NCBI RefSeq assembly: GCF_036010325.1
Contig: NZ_CP108549.1
Span: 7,688,001-7,752,000 of the forward strand
From: Streptomyces sp. NBC_01210
GTDB lineage: Bacteria > Actinomycetota > Actinomycetes > Streptomycetales > Streptomycetaceae
DNA: 64,000 bases
Direction: 5' to 3'
Positions 1-8,547 of the stretch are shown here, one piece after another. Position 1 is the first letter of the stretch, and the number at the start of each line of letters is the position of its first letter. The notes below the pieces were generated by a model that worked only from the letters and a program-made list of their open reading frames with translations, was not told the origin of the DNA and did not search any database. The translations under genes were made by a program, and so were the position numbers.

Positions 1-881
1 CCCCGGGCGAACTCCGTGCGCAGCGACCGGACCTCGGCCCAGATCTCCTCGAACGTCCCGTGCTGTCTCAGGGCCGAGCGCAGCAGGGCCAGCGCGACAC
101 CGGACACCGGCGACTCGGGATCGATGTCGAACAGGTGGCGGACCGTGGAGGGGTGGGCGACGAGGACGGCGATCCGGGCGCCGGACAGTCCGTAGCTCTT
201 GGAGAAGCTGTTGACGCGTACGACGTGGGGCTGTCCCATCACCTCCCGTACCCGGTCCTCGCCCCCTTCCGCGAAGGCGAGATAGGCCGTGTCCACGACC
301 AACAGGCTGCCGTGGGCGCCCACGGCGTCGGCCAGGGCGGTGAGCTCCAGCGTCTCGTGGAGCTGTCCGGTGAAGCTGTGCGGCTGGGTGACGACGACGA
401 ACCCCGGCGGGCCCTGGCGGAGCCGTGTGACGAGATCGTCGAGGACGAACCGGCCGGTGCCGGAATCGGGCGGGACCGCGTCGATCGCGCAGTCGGCGAT
501 CTGGGCGAACTTCACCCAGCTGTCGTAGTTGGGGGTGTGCATGACGATCCGGGCCGCCGCGGGGAAGGCCCGGGTCAGCAGGCCGAGCCCCGGGTCGCTG
601 CCCGCGGTGAGGACGAGGGAGGAGGGGGTGGTGCCCAGATGCTCGGCGAGCATGGCGTAGGTGGACCGGAACACCGGATAGGTCAGGACCTCCAGCGGAT
701 CGAGCTCGCTCAGGGTGCGCCGGTGCAGAGCGGCAGCCCGGGGGTGCAGCAGCCCGGCGCTCTTGAGGTTCACCTCGCCCGGGCCGCGCGTCCGCTTGCT
801 GCGGAAGCGGCCGCCCGCACTCGGCAGGAGGAACGGGGAGTGCTGTGCGGCCCGGTCGCCGACCAGCGTGTCGTGGTTCAT
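1..881 (-). CDS. PLP-dependent class I/II aminotransferase, 3' end outside window
   Basis: Fold-type I aminotransferase read on the minus strand from an ATG at 881 and still open at the left edge, so only the first 293 residues are visible. The PLP-binding features are clear: Asp197 with Tyr200 in VVDTAYLAF, and the Schiff-base Lys228 in NSFSKSYGLSGARI. The usual N-P-x-N-P-T-G loop is changed to QPHSFTGQ around residues 167-173, so the substrate pocket may be unusual. Its ATG overlaps the stop of the radical SAM gene (ATGA), showing translational coupling. Beside a MurA-like enolpyruvyl transferase, a radical SAM enzyme and an ATP-grasp ligase, a role like the NikK aminotransferase of nikkomycin synthesis (amination of the C6 aldehyde of the nucleoside sugar) is inferred. 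Histidinol-phosphate-type aminotransferase is the alternative by sequence alone. Confidence 0.85.
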   Translation of the reverse strand, partial: MNHDTLVGDRAAQHSPFLLPSAGGRFRSKRTRGPGEVNLKSAGLLHPRAAALHRRTLSELDPLEVLTYPVFRSTYAMLAEHLGTTPSSLVLTAGSDPGLGLLTRAFPAAARIVMHTPNYDSWVKFAQIADCAIDAVPPDSGTGRFVLDDLVTRLRQGPPGFVVVTQPHSFTGQLHETLELTALADAVGAHGSLLVVDTAYLAFAEGGEDRVREVMGQPHVVRVNSFSKSYGLSGARIAVLVAHPSTVRHLFDIDPESPVSGVALALLRSALRQHGTFEEIWAEVRSLRTEFAR

Positions 882-2326
882 GACGCCCTCGGCAGTCCGG
901 GCGGCACAGGCTCGCCCGGTCGTAGGGCGGAGCCCTCCCGTTCGGCCTCGCGCTGGGGGATGTTCTCGTACACCGCGGTCTCGTCCAACTGCTGGCCGAA
1001 CACGACCGCGTACGCCTCGTGCAGCTCCTCCGGGCCGAGGCCGTGGGTGCCGGGGACGAACAGCTGGCGGTTGAAGGCGGCCATGTCGTCCTCGTCCATG
1101 CCAGGGCGCATCGCCTCCCAGGGGGCGTACACGGTGGGCCGGGCACGGCCGCCGAGCTCGTGTACCTTGGCGATGGTCCGGCGGGTGCCCGCAACCGTGG
1201 TGCCGGGAAGTCCGGCGATGACGAAGCAGTTCAGCTCGACAGCGCTGTCGGCGCACCAGGAGGCCAGATCCTCCAGGTCCTGCTCCGACTTGTGCTTGGA
1301 CCGGGGGAGGGCGCCGTGGCCCTCCGGGTCCAGGGTCTCCAGGCCGACACTGATGCGGATGCAGCCCGCCTTCCCCATGGCCCGGACCATCTCCTCGTCC
1401 AGGTGGTGCATGGTGGTGGCGCACTTCCACGGGTACGGTGAGCCGCGCTCGGCCAGCCGCTCGCACAGCTCCATGGTCCACTTGCGGTCGAGGGTGAACG
1501 TGGGGGCGTAGAAAGCCACGTACTCGAACGGCGCGGCGCTGAAGGACCTGTCGATGTACTCCAGCGTCCGGTCCACCGTCAGACGGCGTTCGCGCTTGCC
1601 GAAGATCGGGTGCACCTCGCAGTACGAGCAGCCGATGGGGCAGCCCCGGGCCGCGGGGACGACGAGTTCGCGCCGCTGGGGGATGCCGCAGAACTTGTTG
1701 GCGTCGTTGTGGTAGAGCTCGTCGTAGCGCTCGTACGGAATCTCGTCCGGCTCCGGCAGATGCCAGACCTCGGACGGCAGTACGGAGCCCGGCCGGTCGG
1801 GGGCCGTCCAGCCGGCTCCGTCCGGGCGGCGCAGGTGGACGCCGGGGGCTGTGGTGGCGCGACCCCGGAATACTTCGACGGCCGCCATGACCCCGGCCTC
1901 GAAATCCCCGTTCTCCACGACGGCGTTCAGGTCGAACCTCTGGAAGTGCTCGGGGTTGACGCCGCTGAGCCGCCCGAAGGTGACGACCTGGGCCGCGGGG
2001 CTGAGCGCCCGGACGTACCTCAGGAAGCGGCCGAGTCCGTCGACGCCGTCGAAGTCGTTCATGACGGCGATCACGTCGTACTGGTTCTGGAAGAGGTCGT
2101 TACCGATGTCCTTCCAGGTCACCCGCTCGACGCTGGCGTCAACGGCCTTGACGTCGGTGTCCGGCAGCATGGCGCGCAGATGGCCGGCCACCTGGTACAG
2201 CGCCAGGTGATGACCGGCGTTGAAGTAACTGAGCACCTGCGGCGGCCAGATGACGAGCAGTCGGGCGGGCCCGCCGTCCCGCGGCGAGGGACCGGCGATG
2301 TTCGGTAGATCCACTCGCTCAGGCAT
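878..2326 (-). CDS. Radical SAM enzyme with N-terminal B12-binding-like domain (NikJ/PolH-like)
   Basis: A 482-residue protein. Residues about 21-160 form a Rossmann-like B12-binding-type domain. The radical SAM core follows, with the cluster cysteines C229, C233 and C236 in RGCPIGCSYCEVHP (CX3CX2C). The ATG at 2326 is chosen because a GGGAG ribosome-binding site precedes it and the B12-type fold follows directly; an earlier in-frame start would run far into the upstream gene. It overlaps the end of the enolpyruvyl transferase gene by 8 bp and the next aminotransferase by ATGA. In nikkomycin and polyoxin synthesis, NikJ/PolH cyclise 3'-enolpyruvyl-UMP to octosyl acid phosphate. The domain order and the enolpyruvyl transferase next door suggest the same reaction here. 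This is inferred from context, not proven. Confidence 0.9.
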   Translation of the reverse strand: MPERVDLPNIAGPSPRDGGPARLLVIWPPQVLSYFNAGHHLALYQVAGHLRAMLPDTDVKAVDASVERVTWKDIGNDLFQNQYDVIAVMNDFDGVDGLGRFLRYVRALSPAAQVVTFGRLSGVNPEHFQRFDLNAVVENGDFEAGVMAAVEVFRGRATTAPGVHLRRPDGAGWTAPDRPGSVLPSEVWHLPEPDEIPYERYDELYHNDANKFCGIPQRRELVVPAARGCPIGCSYCEVHPIFGKRERRLTVDRTLEYIDRSFSAAPFEYVAFYAPTFTLDRKWTMELCERLAERGSPYPWKCATTMHHLDEEMVRAMGKAGCIRISVGLETLDPEGHGALPRSKHKSEQDLEDLASWCADSAVELNCFVIAGLPGTTVAGTRRTIAKVHELGGRARPTVYAPWEAMRPGMDEDDMAAFNRQLFVPGTHGLGPEELHEAYAVVFGQQLDETAVYENIPQREAEREGSALRPGEPVPPGLPRAS

Positions 2327-3704
2327 GGATCGCTCCCTTTTCCGTGGTGGCGATGTCGGCGCCGAGCCCGCGCAGGTCTCTGGTGAGGTCGCGGTAGCCG
2401 CGGTCCAGATGGTGGGTGTTGGCGAGGGTGGTGCGGCCGGGCACGGCCAGCGCGGCGAGCAGCAGTACGGCGGCCGCGCGCAGGTCGGTGGCGTGCAGGT
2501 GCTGTCCGGCCAGGTGCGGCGGGCAGGGGCCGTCGACGCGCAGGACGTGCCGGTCATGCGTGGCCCGCATGCCGAGTGCGGTCAGGCCCGGTACGTAGCC
2601 GAACCGGTTCGTCCAGACGGCCTCGGTGATCGTGGTGGGGCCGGTGGCGTACCCGCCCAGCAGGGCGAAGAAGGGCTGGCTGTCGCTGAAGACGCCACGC
2701 GAGGCGGCGGTGAAGTCGACCGGACGCAGCGGACGTTCGGCGGGGTGGACGGTCAAACTGGTGAGGGAGGTCTCCAGCCGGACGCCCATCCGGTCCAGGA
2801 GGTCGAGCTCGGGGCGCAGCGCGTCGGTGGCCCGGCGCATCCCGGGTCCGGCGACGTACAGCGGACTGTCGGCCAGCACGACGCCGGCGCAGATCCAGGT
2901 GATGACCTCGATCAGGTCCGGCACGAGGGTGTGCCGGACGTCCTGCCTCAGGGCCTCGGGGCCGCTTCCATGGACGATCACGGTCTCGGGGCCGGCGATC
3001 TCGATGTCGGCGCCGAGCTGTCGCAGCACCACGATGAGGTCGGTGACGTCGGGCTTGGGGTACAGGTGGTGGAGAGTGGTGGTGCCGTGGGCGACAGCGG
3101 CCGCCAGCAGCGCGGTCTTCGTGGCGCCGCTGTACGTCGATCCAGTGATCATGGCCCGGTTGTCAGTGTGGTCGAGCAGATCGATGGTGCACCCGGTCAG
3201 CTTCGGGGCGATGATCTCCAGGCCGCCGTCGGGCATCGTACGGCCGCTGGCGCCGAAGCGTTCCAGAACGCGCACGAAGTGCTCCACCGGTCTGCCGCGA
3301 GGGCCCTCGCCGATCTGGCAGCCCCCGCTGGCCGGCATCCGTACCCGGCCGGCCCTGCTGAGCAGCGCGGGCAGCAGGTACACGGAGCCGTGGATCCGGT
3401 CGGAGAGTTCGGCGGGGAGTTCCACGCTGTCCATGGCGGAGGCGTTCAGGGTCAAAGTGCCGTCGGCCCACTCGGCGGAGCCGCCCAGTGCCCGGAACAG
3501 TGCGCTGAGGACGGTGGTCTCGACGATGTCGGGGCAGTTGTCGATGCGTACGGTGGCGCCTGCCGCCGCCGCGGCCGCGGTGATGGTGACGAGCGAGTGT
3601 TTGAAGCCGGAGGTGCGTACGGATCCGGAGAGCCTCCTGCCACCGTGCACTACGAGGGCGGTGTCGGCCACCGGCGGGGACTGATGGGGCGTGAGTGTTC
3701 GCAT
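2319..3704 (-). CDS. MurA-family enolpyruvyl transferase (NikO-like)
   Basis: A 461-residue EPSP synthase/MurA-fold enzyme. The PEP-binding lysine is visible at K35 (SGFKHSL), and a cysteine at C129 in SGGCQIGEGPRG matches the MurA catalytic Cys115 loop. The fingerprint differs from housekeeping MurA, which has GAKNAALP and GGCAIG-type motifs. The start at 3704 has an AGAGAGG-like site about 10 nt upstream. The gene sits in a minus-strand operon with a radical SAM enzyme, an ATP-grasp ligase and an aminotransferase and not with cell-wall genes. A specialised role moving enolpyruvate to the 3'-OH of UMP, as NikO/PolA do, is therefore more likely than peptidoglycan synthesis. A second housekeeping MurA elsewhere remains possible. 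Confidence 0.9.
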   Translation of the reverse strand: MRTLTPHQSPPVADTALVVHGGRRLSGSVRTSGFKHSLVTITAAAAAAGATVRIDNCPDIVETTVLSALFRALGGSAEWADGTLTLNASAMDSVELPAELSDRIHGSVYLLPALLSRAGRVRMPASGGCQIGEGPRGRPVEHFVRVLERFGASGRTMPDGGLEIIAPKLTGCTIDLLDHTDNRAMITGSTYSGATKTALLAAAVAHGTTTLHHLYPKPDVTDLIVVLRQLGADIEIAGPETVIVHGSGPEALRQDVRHTLVPDLIEVITWICAGVVLADSPLYVAGPGMRRATDALRPELDLLDRMGVRLETSLTSLTVHPAERPLRPVDFTAASRGVFSDSQPFFALLGGYATGPTTITEAVWTNRFGYVPGLTALGMRATHDRHVLRVDGPCPPHLAGQHLHATDLRAAAVLLLAALAVPGRTTLANTHHLDRGYRDLTRDLRGLGADIATTEKGAIHA

Positions 3705-3810
3705 GGGGGAATCAACCTCTCTGGGAGGGACGGTCGGAAGGCTGAGAGCAGGGAGTGGCGGATCCCGGTCGCCCACGGCGCGGGGGCGACCTGTTCGGGG
3801 GAGGAAGCGG

Positions 3811-5190
3811 TCACGCTGACAGCGGCCGCTGAGCCGGCTTCCAGCGCGCGGGCACCGGGTTCTGCCGCCCCTCCCACACGACGTTGGCGTCCCACCACTC
3901 CTCGACCTCGCGCATCTCGGACACGATGTCGGAGCCGGAAAGGGTGAACACCAGGTCCGCGATGGACGGGCCGAGGGCGCTCGACCCGTCGTACGAGCGC
4001 CCCACCACGCCCAGGGCGGTATAGCTGAGGGTCCGCGGCAGCGGGCACTTGCTCGGCAGGTGGCGGAGCACTCCGCGCGCGGGCGGGAAACGCGAGTACC
4101 CCTGACGCAGCCCCGTGGGGGGGCTGATGCGGACCTGGTCCCCACGCCCGGCCTGGCCCAGCAGGCTGGCGCCGTGCATGTTCACGCCGAGGGTGGCCTC
4201 GTGGGTGTCGACGGCCATCGAGCCGCCCATGCGGGAGGCCGCCTCACACACCACCAGCCGGTCGTCAGGGGTGTGGAAGAACTCGACCTGGAACGCGCAG
4301 GGCCCGGGAACCCCCGGCAGCGCGGCCACCACGTCCCCGGCGGTCTGCCTGAGCCGCTCCGTGAGCGGGTGTTCCTCGGGGAGCATCCCGCTCATCCCCG
4401 GTGCGTCGTAGGCGACGGAGAACCAGTCGGAGTAGGGGTGGTAGGACGCCTGGCCCAACAGAACCTTGCCGGTGTCCATCAGACCGTTGATCTGGTAGAA
4501 GTCGCCTTCGACCCATGCCTCGACAAGCTGCGGCGCACCCGTCTGCCCGGGAACCCAGGTCCGCGTGAACTGCCGCAGGTCCGCCTCCTCCCAGAGCACT
4601 TGGGTACCGTTCGATCCCCCGGCATCCAGGCGCTTGAGGACCAACGGGAACCCGGCCTCGGCGGCGAACTCTGTCAGGTCGGCGACGCTGGTGAGCCTGC
4701 GCATCGGGGCCACCGGGACGCCGGCGGCCCCGAGGATCGTCTTCATGACGTACTTGTCGCGGTAGGCGGTCGCGGCCTCCACACTCTGGCCGGGCAGACC
4801 GAGCCGCTCCCGGAGGCGGGCGGCCCGCAGGACGTCGCGCTCGCCCGTGGACAGGATGCGCTGCACGCCGAAGCGCTCGCAAAGCATGACCAGATCGTCC
4901 TCGAGGGACAGCCGCTCGAAATCCTCGACGACGTGGAGGTGGCGGAACTGCCGCGCCATAGTGCGGAAGTCGGTACCGTCCAGAGCTCCACGGCTGCTGA
5001 CCACGATCAGTTCCTGTCTGGCCTCCGGAAACCACTCGGGAAGCCGGTCCAGGATCTTCTTCGTGTTCAGGACCAGGAATACCGGTGCCGGGCTCGATCG
5101 CACTATGGCTCCTTCGTGTCGCTCCGCCCACCACACCGGGGAGGGTGCGTAATCCGGCGGGACCGATTCGCTGCCGATGCCGTCGAGCAT
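3811..5190 (-). CDS. ATP-grasp ligase
   Basis: A 459-residue ATP-grasp protein of the carboxylate-amine ligase type. The N-terminal pre-ATP-grasp domain is followed by the nucleotide-binding lobe (FPLVLKRLDAGGSNGTQVL, about residues 185-205) and the metal/phosphate segment AFQVEFFHTPDD with VVCEAASRMGG near residue 320. The start at 5190 is the best-placed ATG but its ribosome-binding site (GCAGGG) is weak, and ATG 5232 is an alternative. It is the promoter-proximal gene of a four-gene minus-strand set, about 100 bp before the MurA-like gene. In nikkomycin-type pathways an ATP-grasp enzyme (NikS) joins the nucleoside amino acid to a peptidyl part; an amide-ligase role is inferred. The true substrate cannot be read from sequence. 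Confidence 0.85.
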   Translation of the reverse strand: MLDGIGSESVPPDYAPSPVWWAERHEGAIVRSSPAPVFLVLNTKKILDRLPEWFPEARQELIVVSSRGALDGTDFRTMARQFRHLHVVEDFERLSLEDDLVMLCERFGVQRILSTGERDVLRAARLRERLGLPGQSVEAATAYRDKYVMKTILGAAGVPVAPMRRLTSVADLTEFAAEAGFPLVLKRLDAGGSNGTQVLWEEADLRQFTRTWVPGQTGAPQLVEAWVEGDFYQINGLMDTGKVLLGQASYHPYSDWFSVAYDAPGMSGMLPEEHPLTERLRQTAGDVVAALPGVPGPCAFQVEFFHTPDDRLVVCEAASRMGGSMAVDTHEATLGVNMHGASLLGQAGRGDQVRISPPTGLRQGYSRFPPARGVLRHLPSKCPLPRTLSYTALGVVGRSYDGSSALGPSIADLVFTLSGSDIVSEMREVEEWWDANVVWEGRQNPVPARWKPAQRPLSA

Positions 5191-5815
5191 GCGAGAACGG
5201 CCCTGCCGGTGGCTCGCCGTATCCCTTGCCATCGATGGTGCAAGCGGTTGGACAAGTCTTCGGCAGGGGGCAGGAGGAGTGGGGGAACGGCGGCCCGCCA
5301 CGGGCACGGCAAGGAGCCGATGACCGAGTTGCGCCGTCGGCCGCGCCGTGAAGGACGAGGGCCCGGGCCCGCGGGTGTTGCGGCTCATTGGCCCGGGTCG
5401 CTGACCGATGCCGTGGAGCGCGCGCCGCCAGAGGCCCGGGGCGGGCAGCCGATCGTCACATCCTCTACCGCGCTTCCGTCGGCGCACGCGGACCAGGTGC
5501 TGGATGACGAGGCGTACGTGGCGGGCATCGACGTCAACATGCCGTTCGTCGCCGGATCGTTCGACGGGCTTGCGCCCCAGGCCGTCTCCGTTCGGCCGGA
5601 CGAGAGCCGACGAGCACGCCGTCCACCGACACCAGGTAGCCGGGCCCGGCCCGCAGTTAGGCGAGCGGAACTTCGCCGATCAGGTGCAGGTGCAGACGGG
5701 CCGGTGCCAAGCCGTCGCCGGGCCGGTGACGGCCACCCTCGTTCCCGCGTACGCGTGCCGCTCTCCCGGTAGCGTGTTGCTCAGTGATGACCGTACGACA
5801 GGCAGGGCCCGAGTG
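5191..5815. other. Intergenic region between divergent genes; no gene supported
   Basis: About 620 bp between the minus-strand ATP-grasp gene and the next plus-strand gene. It must hold the promoter of the nucleoside-type operon, but no clear -10/-35 pair stands out. Weak protein-like segments occur (for example GYLVSVDGV on the minus strand near 5620, interrupted by a stop), possibly a decayed regulator. I could not support any intact gene. Confidence 0.4.
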
Positions 5816-7882
5816 ATGCGCCTGTATTTCGCGCCCGAGGAGACCGACGAGTTCGAGGCCACGTGCGGGCTTCTCATCCATCGGATGGGGCGGTGGGCGG
5901 ACGAGCGCGGTGACCGCTTGGACGGCTTCGGGGTCGAGGCGGCACTCGACTACCGGCACCGCGGCACGCGCGACGGGCGGCTCGCGCTGTGGGAGCCCCG
6001 GCACGTCGAGGGTTTTCTGCTGGAGTGGCTGCCACGGACGATAACCGTGCTGCCGGGGGACGAGCCGGGGGACATGCCCGGCACGCTCGCACTCCTGTTG
6101 CGCTACCTCGACGCCATGGGGCTCGCCGACCCGCGTGGGGCCACGCTCGCGGAGAACCTCTCGGCGATCGAGGCCGTGACGCCCCGGTACGGGCCCGCCA
6201 TGGCCGACCGGACCCGCTGGGGCCTGTCGAAGTTCTGGGTGACGACGGCCGCTGAGCAGGGCACGGACGTGCACGATCCGGAGGCCTTGCAGGGTTTCGT
6301 TGAGCGGGTCCGGCGCGGGGAGGTCGCGTACGACGAAAAGGCGCTGGACCAGGTGATGACCCGCCAACTCGCCGACGGACCAGCAACAATGGATCGCGCC
6401 GAGCCGCAGCTGCCGGTCGCCCTGCCCACCGAGGACGAGCTGCGCGTGCTCGCCGAGCAGTCCGCGGTGCTGCCGTGGCTGCGCGGGATCAGTGCGTGGG
6501 CGGGCAGCGAAGGCAGGCCGGTCACCGCGACCGGCACGCTGCGGATCGCGGACGCCCGGGCGCTGGTGGCCGAGCTGGGCACGGGCGACAGCGTGGAAGG
6601 AGTCCGCTCCTCGGCGCAACTGCCAAGGCTCGGGCTCGCGGTCGAGTGGGCGAAGAAGGCCAGGATCGTACGGGTCGTCAAGGGGCGGATGTACGCCGTC
6701 GCCAAGGCGCGGCCCCTCCTCAAAGACCCACTCGCACTGTGGCGGCGCGCCTTCGAGACCTTCACCGGTCTCCGGGATCCGCTGGTCGCGCCCCGCGGCG
6801 GATGGCACTTCCCGTCGGTGGTCGGCGACACCTTCGAGCAGGTGGTGCCCGACATCCTCAACACTCTCTACAGCCTGCCCTACGCGATGCCCTGGCCGCG
6901 GCTGCGGGAACCGACGCATCTCGGATACGGCACCGGGGCGGGGCTGCTGCTCCAGGCCGCCGACCGAGATCTGCGCCTCGTGCTCGACGCCCTTGAGGAC
7001 CTGGGTGCGATTGAGCGGTACGAGGGGATGGCCGACCCGGTGTTCGTCGAGAAACCGCTGAGCGCGGAGCCGGAGCTGCCGCCCGCCGGACTGCCGCCCG
7101 AGCTCGCGGAACTCTTCGGCACGGTCGCCCGCCTCCAGGACCCGGACGCCGGGTTCCGTGCCGGTGCCCGCGCCCAGGAGGCTGAACTCACGGATCGGCC
7201 AGTGGAGTTGATCCGGCTCACCACACTCGGTCACGACTCGGTACGGCGCCGGCTGCTCGCCGAGGGCCGCGATGCACCGCTCCTCGGCGAACTCGTCCAC
7301 GCCCCGGCCGCCGGACTTCTCGGCGTTCTCGCCGACCACTACGACCCGGATGCCGCGCGCACCGAACTCGCCACCTGGACCGCCGCTCGGCCGAGCCCCG
7401 CCGAGGCGCTGGAGCGGCTGACCGACGCGATGCGTGCCTGCCCCTTCCGTTCCCGTACCGAAGCCATGCTGAGTGTGCTCGCCGAGGCGCACCCCGACGG
7501 CGATACCGTGGCCCGGGGACTGCGCGGCGATCCGCTGCTCGCGCCCACCGCGATCAGCGTCCTGGTCCGGCGCGAGATCCTCGACGCCGATGACCTCACT
7601 GAGCCGGAGAGCCTCCTCATGGTCGCGGAGAGCCTGCTCCAGCTCCTGGAAACGGCGGGGCCGGACGGAGTCCTGGAGATGCTGAGCGGTCAGCACGTCC
7701 CCGCCCGCGAGACCCTGGCCGCAGCTCTGGCCTCCGGCCACCCCGACCGGGCGGGGATGGCGGATCTGAAGGAGGCGGCCGATCAGTCCGCCCGACGGCC
7801 CGCCGCCCAGGTCGGTCGCATCCACCGGAGAAGTGGAGGAAAGGGCAAGGGCAAGGACAGGGGCGGCAAGCGGCGACGGTGA
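5816..7882 (+). CDS. Conserved-looking hypothetical protein, 688 aa
   Basis: The family is not recognised. The ATG at 5816 begins MRLYFAPEETDEFE, and earlier in-frame starts give low-complexity residues. The protein appears soluble, acidic and mostly helical, without signal peptide or membrane segments. It starts with a compact region carrying RMGRWADERGDRLDGFGVEAALDYRHRG-type sequence (about residues 20-50, quoted in part), continues with a winged-helix-like central part near residues 215-310, and ends in a very basic tail (GKGKGKDRGGKRRR). The tail suggests nucleic-acid or phosphate contact, but that is only a guess. It stands alone between the nucleoside-type operon and two gene remnants. 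Confidence 0.75.
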   Translation: MRLYFAPEETDEFEATCGLLIHRMGRWADERGDRLDGFGVEAALDYRHRGTRDGRLALWEPRHVEGFLLEWLPRTITVLPGDEPGDMPGTLALLLRYLDAMGLADPRGATLAENLSAIEAVTPRYGPAMADRTRWGLSKFWVTTAAEQGTDVHDPEALQGFVERVRRGEVAYDEKALDQVMTRQLADGPATMDRAEPQLPVALPTEDELRVLAEQSAVLPWLRGISAWAGSEGRPVTATGTLRIADARALVAELGTGDSVEGVRSSAQLPRLGLAVEWAKKARIVRVVKGRMYAVAKARPLLKDPLALWRRAFETFTGLRDPLVAPRGGWHFPSVVGDTFEQVVPDILNTLYSLPYAMPWPRLREPTHLGYGTGAGLLLQAADRDLRLVLDALEDLGAIERYEGMADPVFVEKPLSAEPELPPAGLPPELAELFGTVARLQDPDAGFRAGARAQEAELTDRPVELIRLTTLGHDSVRRRLLAEGRDAPLLGELVHAPAAGLLGVLADHYDPDAARTELATWTAARPSPAEALERLTDAMRACPFRSRTEAMLSVLAEAHPDGDTVARGLRGDPLLAPTAISVLVRREILDADDLTEPESLLMVAESLLQLLETAGPDGVLEMLSGQHVPARETLAAALASGHPDRAGMADLKEAADQSARRPAAQVGRIHRRSGGKGKGKDRGGKRRR

Positions 7883-7936
7883 GCGGACGCGGACCTCGAA
7901 CGCCCCAAGCTAAGGTGCACGAGGTGTACGCGTCGC

Positions 7937-8272
7937 TCATCCGGCCCCGGTGCCGTCGAGTCCGAGGCGGATCACGGCGAGTGCCTCGGCGATCTCGAGG
8001 CTCATTTCGTCCTCGGGGCCGAACAGCATGCAGATGTCCTCGTGGAGCGGTTCGAGGATCTGCCGGGCCTCGGCGGCCCGGCCCTGGGCGAGCAGCAGCA
8101 TCCCGATGTTGTGCCGCAGCTCGACGGCCTCCTCGCTGACGTCGCTGTCGAGGGTCCGTACGACGTTCAGTACGTCCTGGAGGGCGGCGAGCGCATCGGT
8201 GACCTGGCCCAGTTCGGCGCGGCAGCGGGCTGCCTGGGCGGGGGCCGGCCGCTCCACGTACGCGGACCTCCG
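7937..8272 (-). pseudogene. 3' remnant of a TPR protein, probably a Ser/Thr kinase tail
   Basis: The minus strand encodes a coherent C-terminal piece of about 105 residues with tetratricopeptide-like helices (CRAELGQVTDALAALQDVLN, then VELRHNIGMLLLAQGRAAEA) ending at a stop at 7937. Upstream of about 8270 the reading frame loses protein-like character and runs into another gene remnant on the opposite strand. No kinase domain or start codon with a ribosome-binding site is present. Actinobacterial Ser/Thr kinases often carry such TPR tails, so this is read as the surviving 3' end of one. The breakpoint is approximate. Confidence 0.55.
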
Positions 8273-8477
8273 CTCGGGAGCGACGCGCCTCCTCGAGATC
8301 AACCACACCCTGCCCACCCCGGCCGATGGCCTCTATCTGGTCCTCTCCGAACCGCCCGCCGAGGATTGGTCGGCCGACACCGTCCGCGACGTCTTCGATG
8401 TCCACGTCCTCTGGCGCAGCCCTGAAGGATGGGGCGGCCAAGGCACGGAAATCGCATTGGGCTCCCCGGGGGCGTGA
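8264..8477 (+). pseudogene. 3' remnant of an unrecognised plus-strand gene
   Basis: About 65 residues with protein-like composition (LLEINHTLPTPADGLYLVLS, then AEDWSADTVRDVFDVHVLW) end at a stop at 8477. No start, ribosome-binding site or upstream domain exists in frame, because the sequence just before it is the end of the TPR remnant on the other strand. It therefore looks like a second truncated gene joined to the first by a deletion. The family is not recognised. Confidence 0.4.
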
Positions 8478-8547
8478 CGCCGGCAGCAACCACGTTGCGA
8501 AGTGCGAAGACGGACGCTTCGTCCGCCGTCACGTCGGCCGACCACAA

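Noticed and set aside
60..1511. Long plus-strand ORF over the left edge
   Set aside because: It is antisense to the aminotransferase and radical SAM genes, whose proteins show clear family motifs; its own product is low-complexity.
2319..3704. Housekeeping peptidoglycan murA
   Set aside because: Operon context and altered active-site surroundings fit a specialised enolpyruvyl transferase; the cell-wall role was not excluded by computation.
5600..5700. Possible SARP/BTAD regulator fragment on the minus strand
   Set aside because: Only about 20 residues look protein-like and a stop interrupts them; too little to call a pseudogene.
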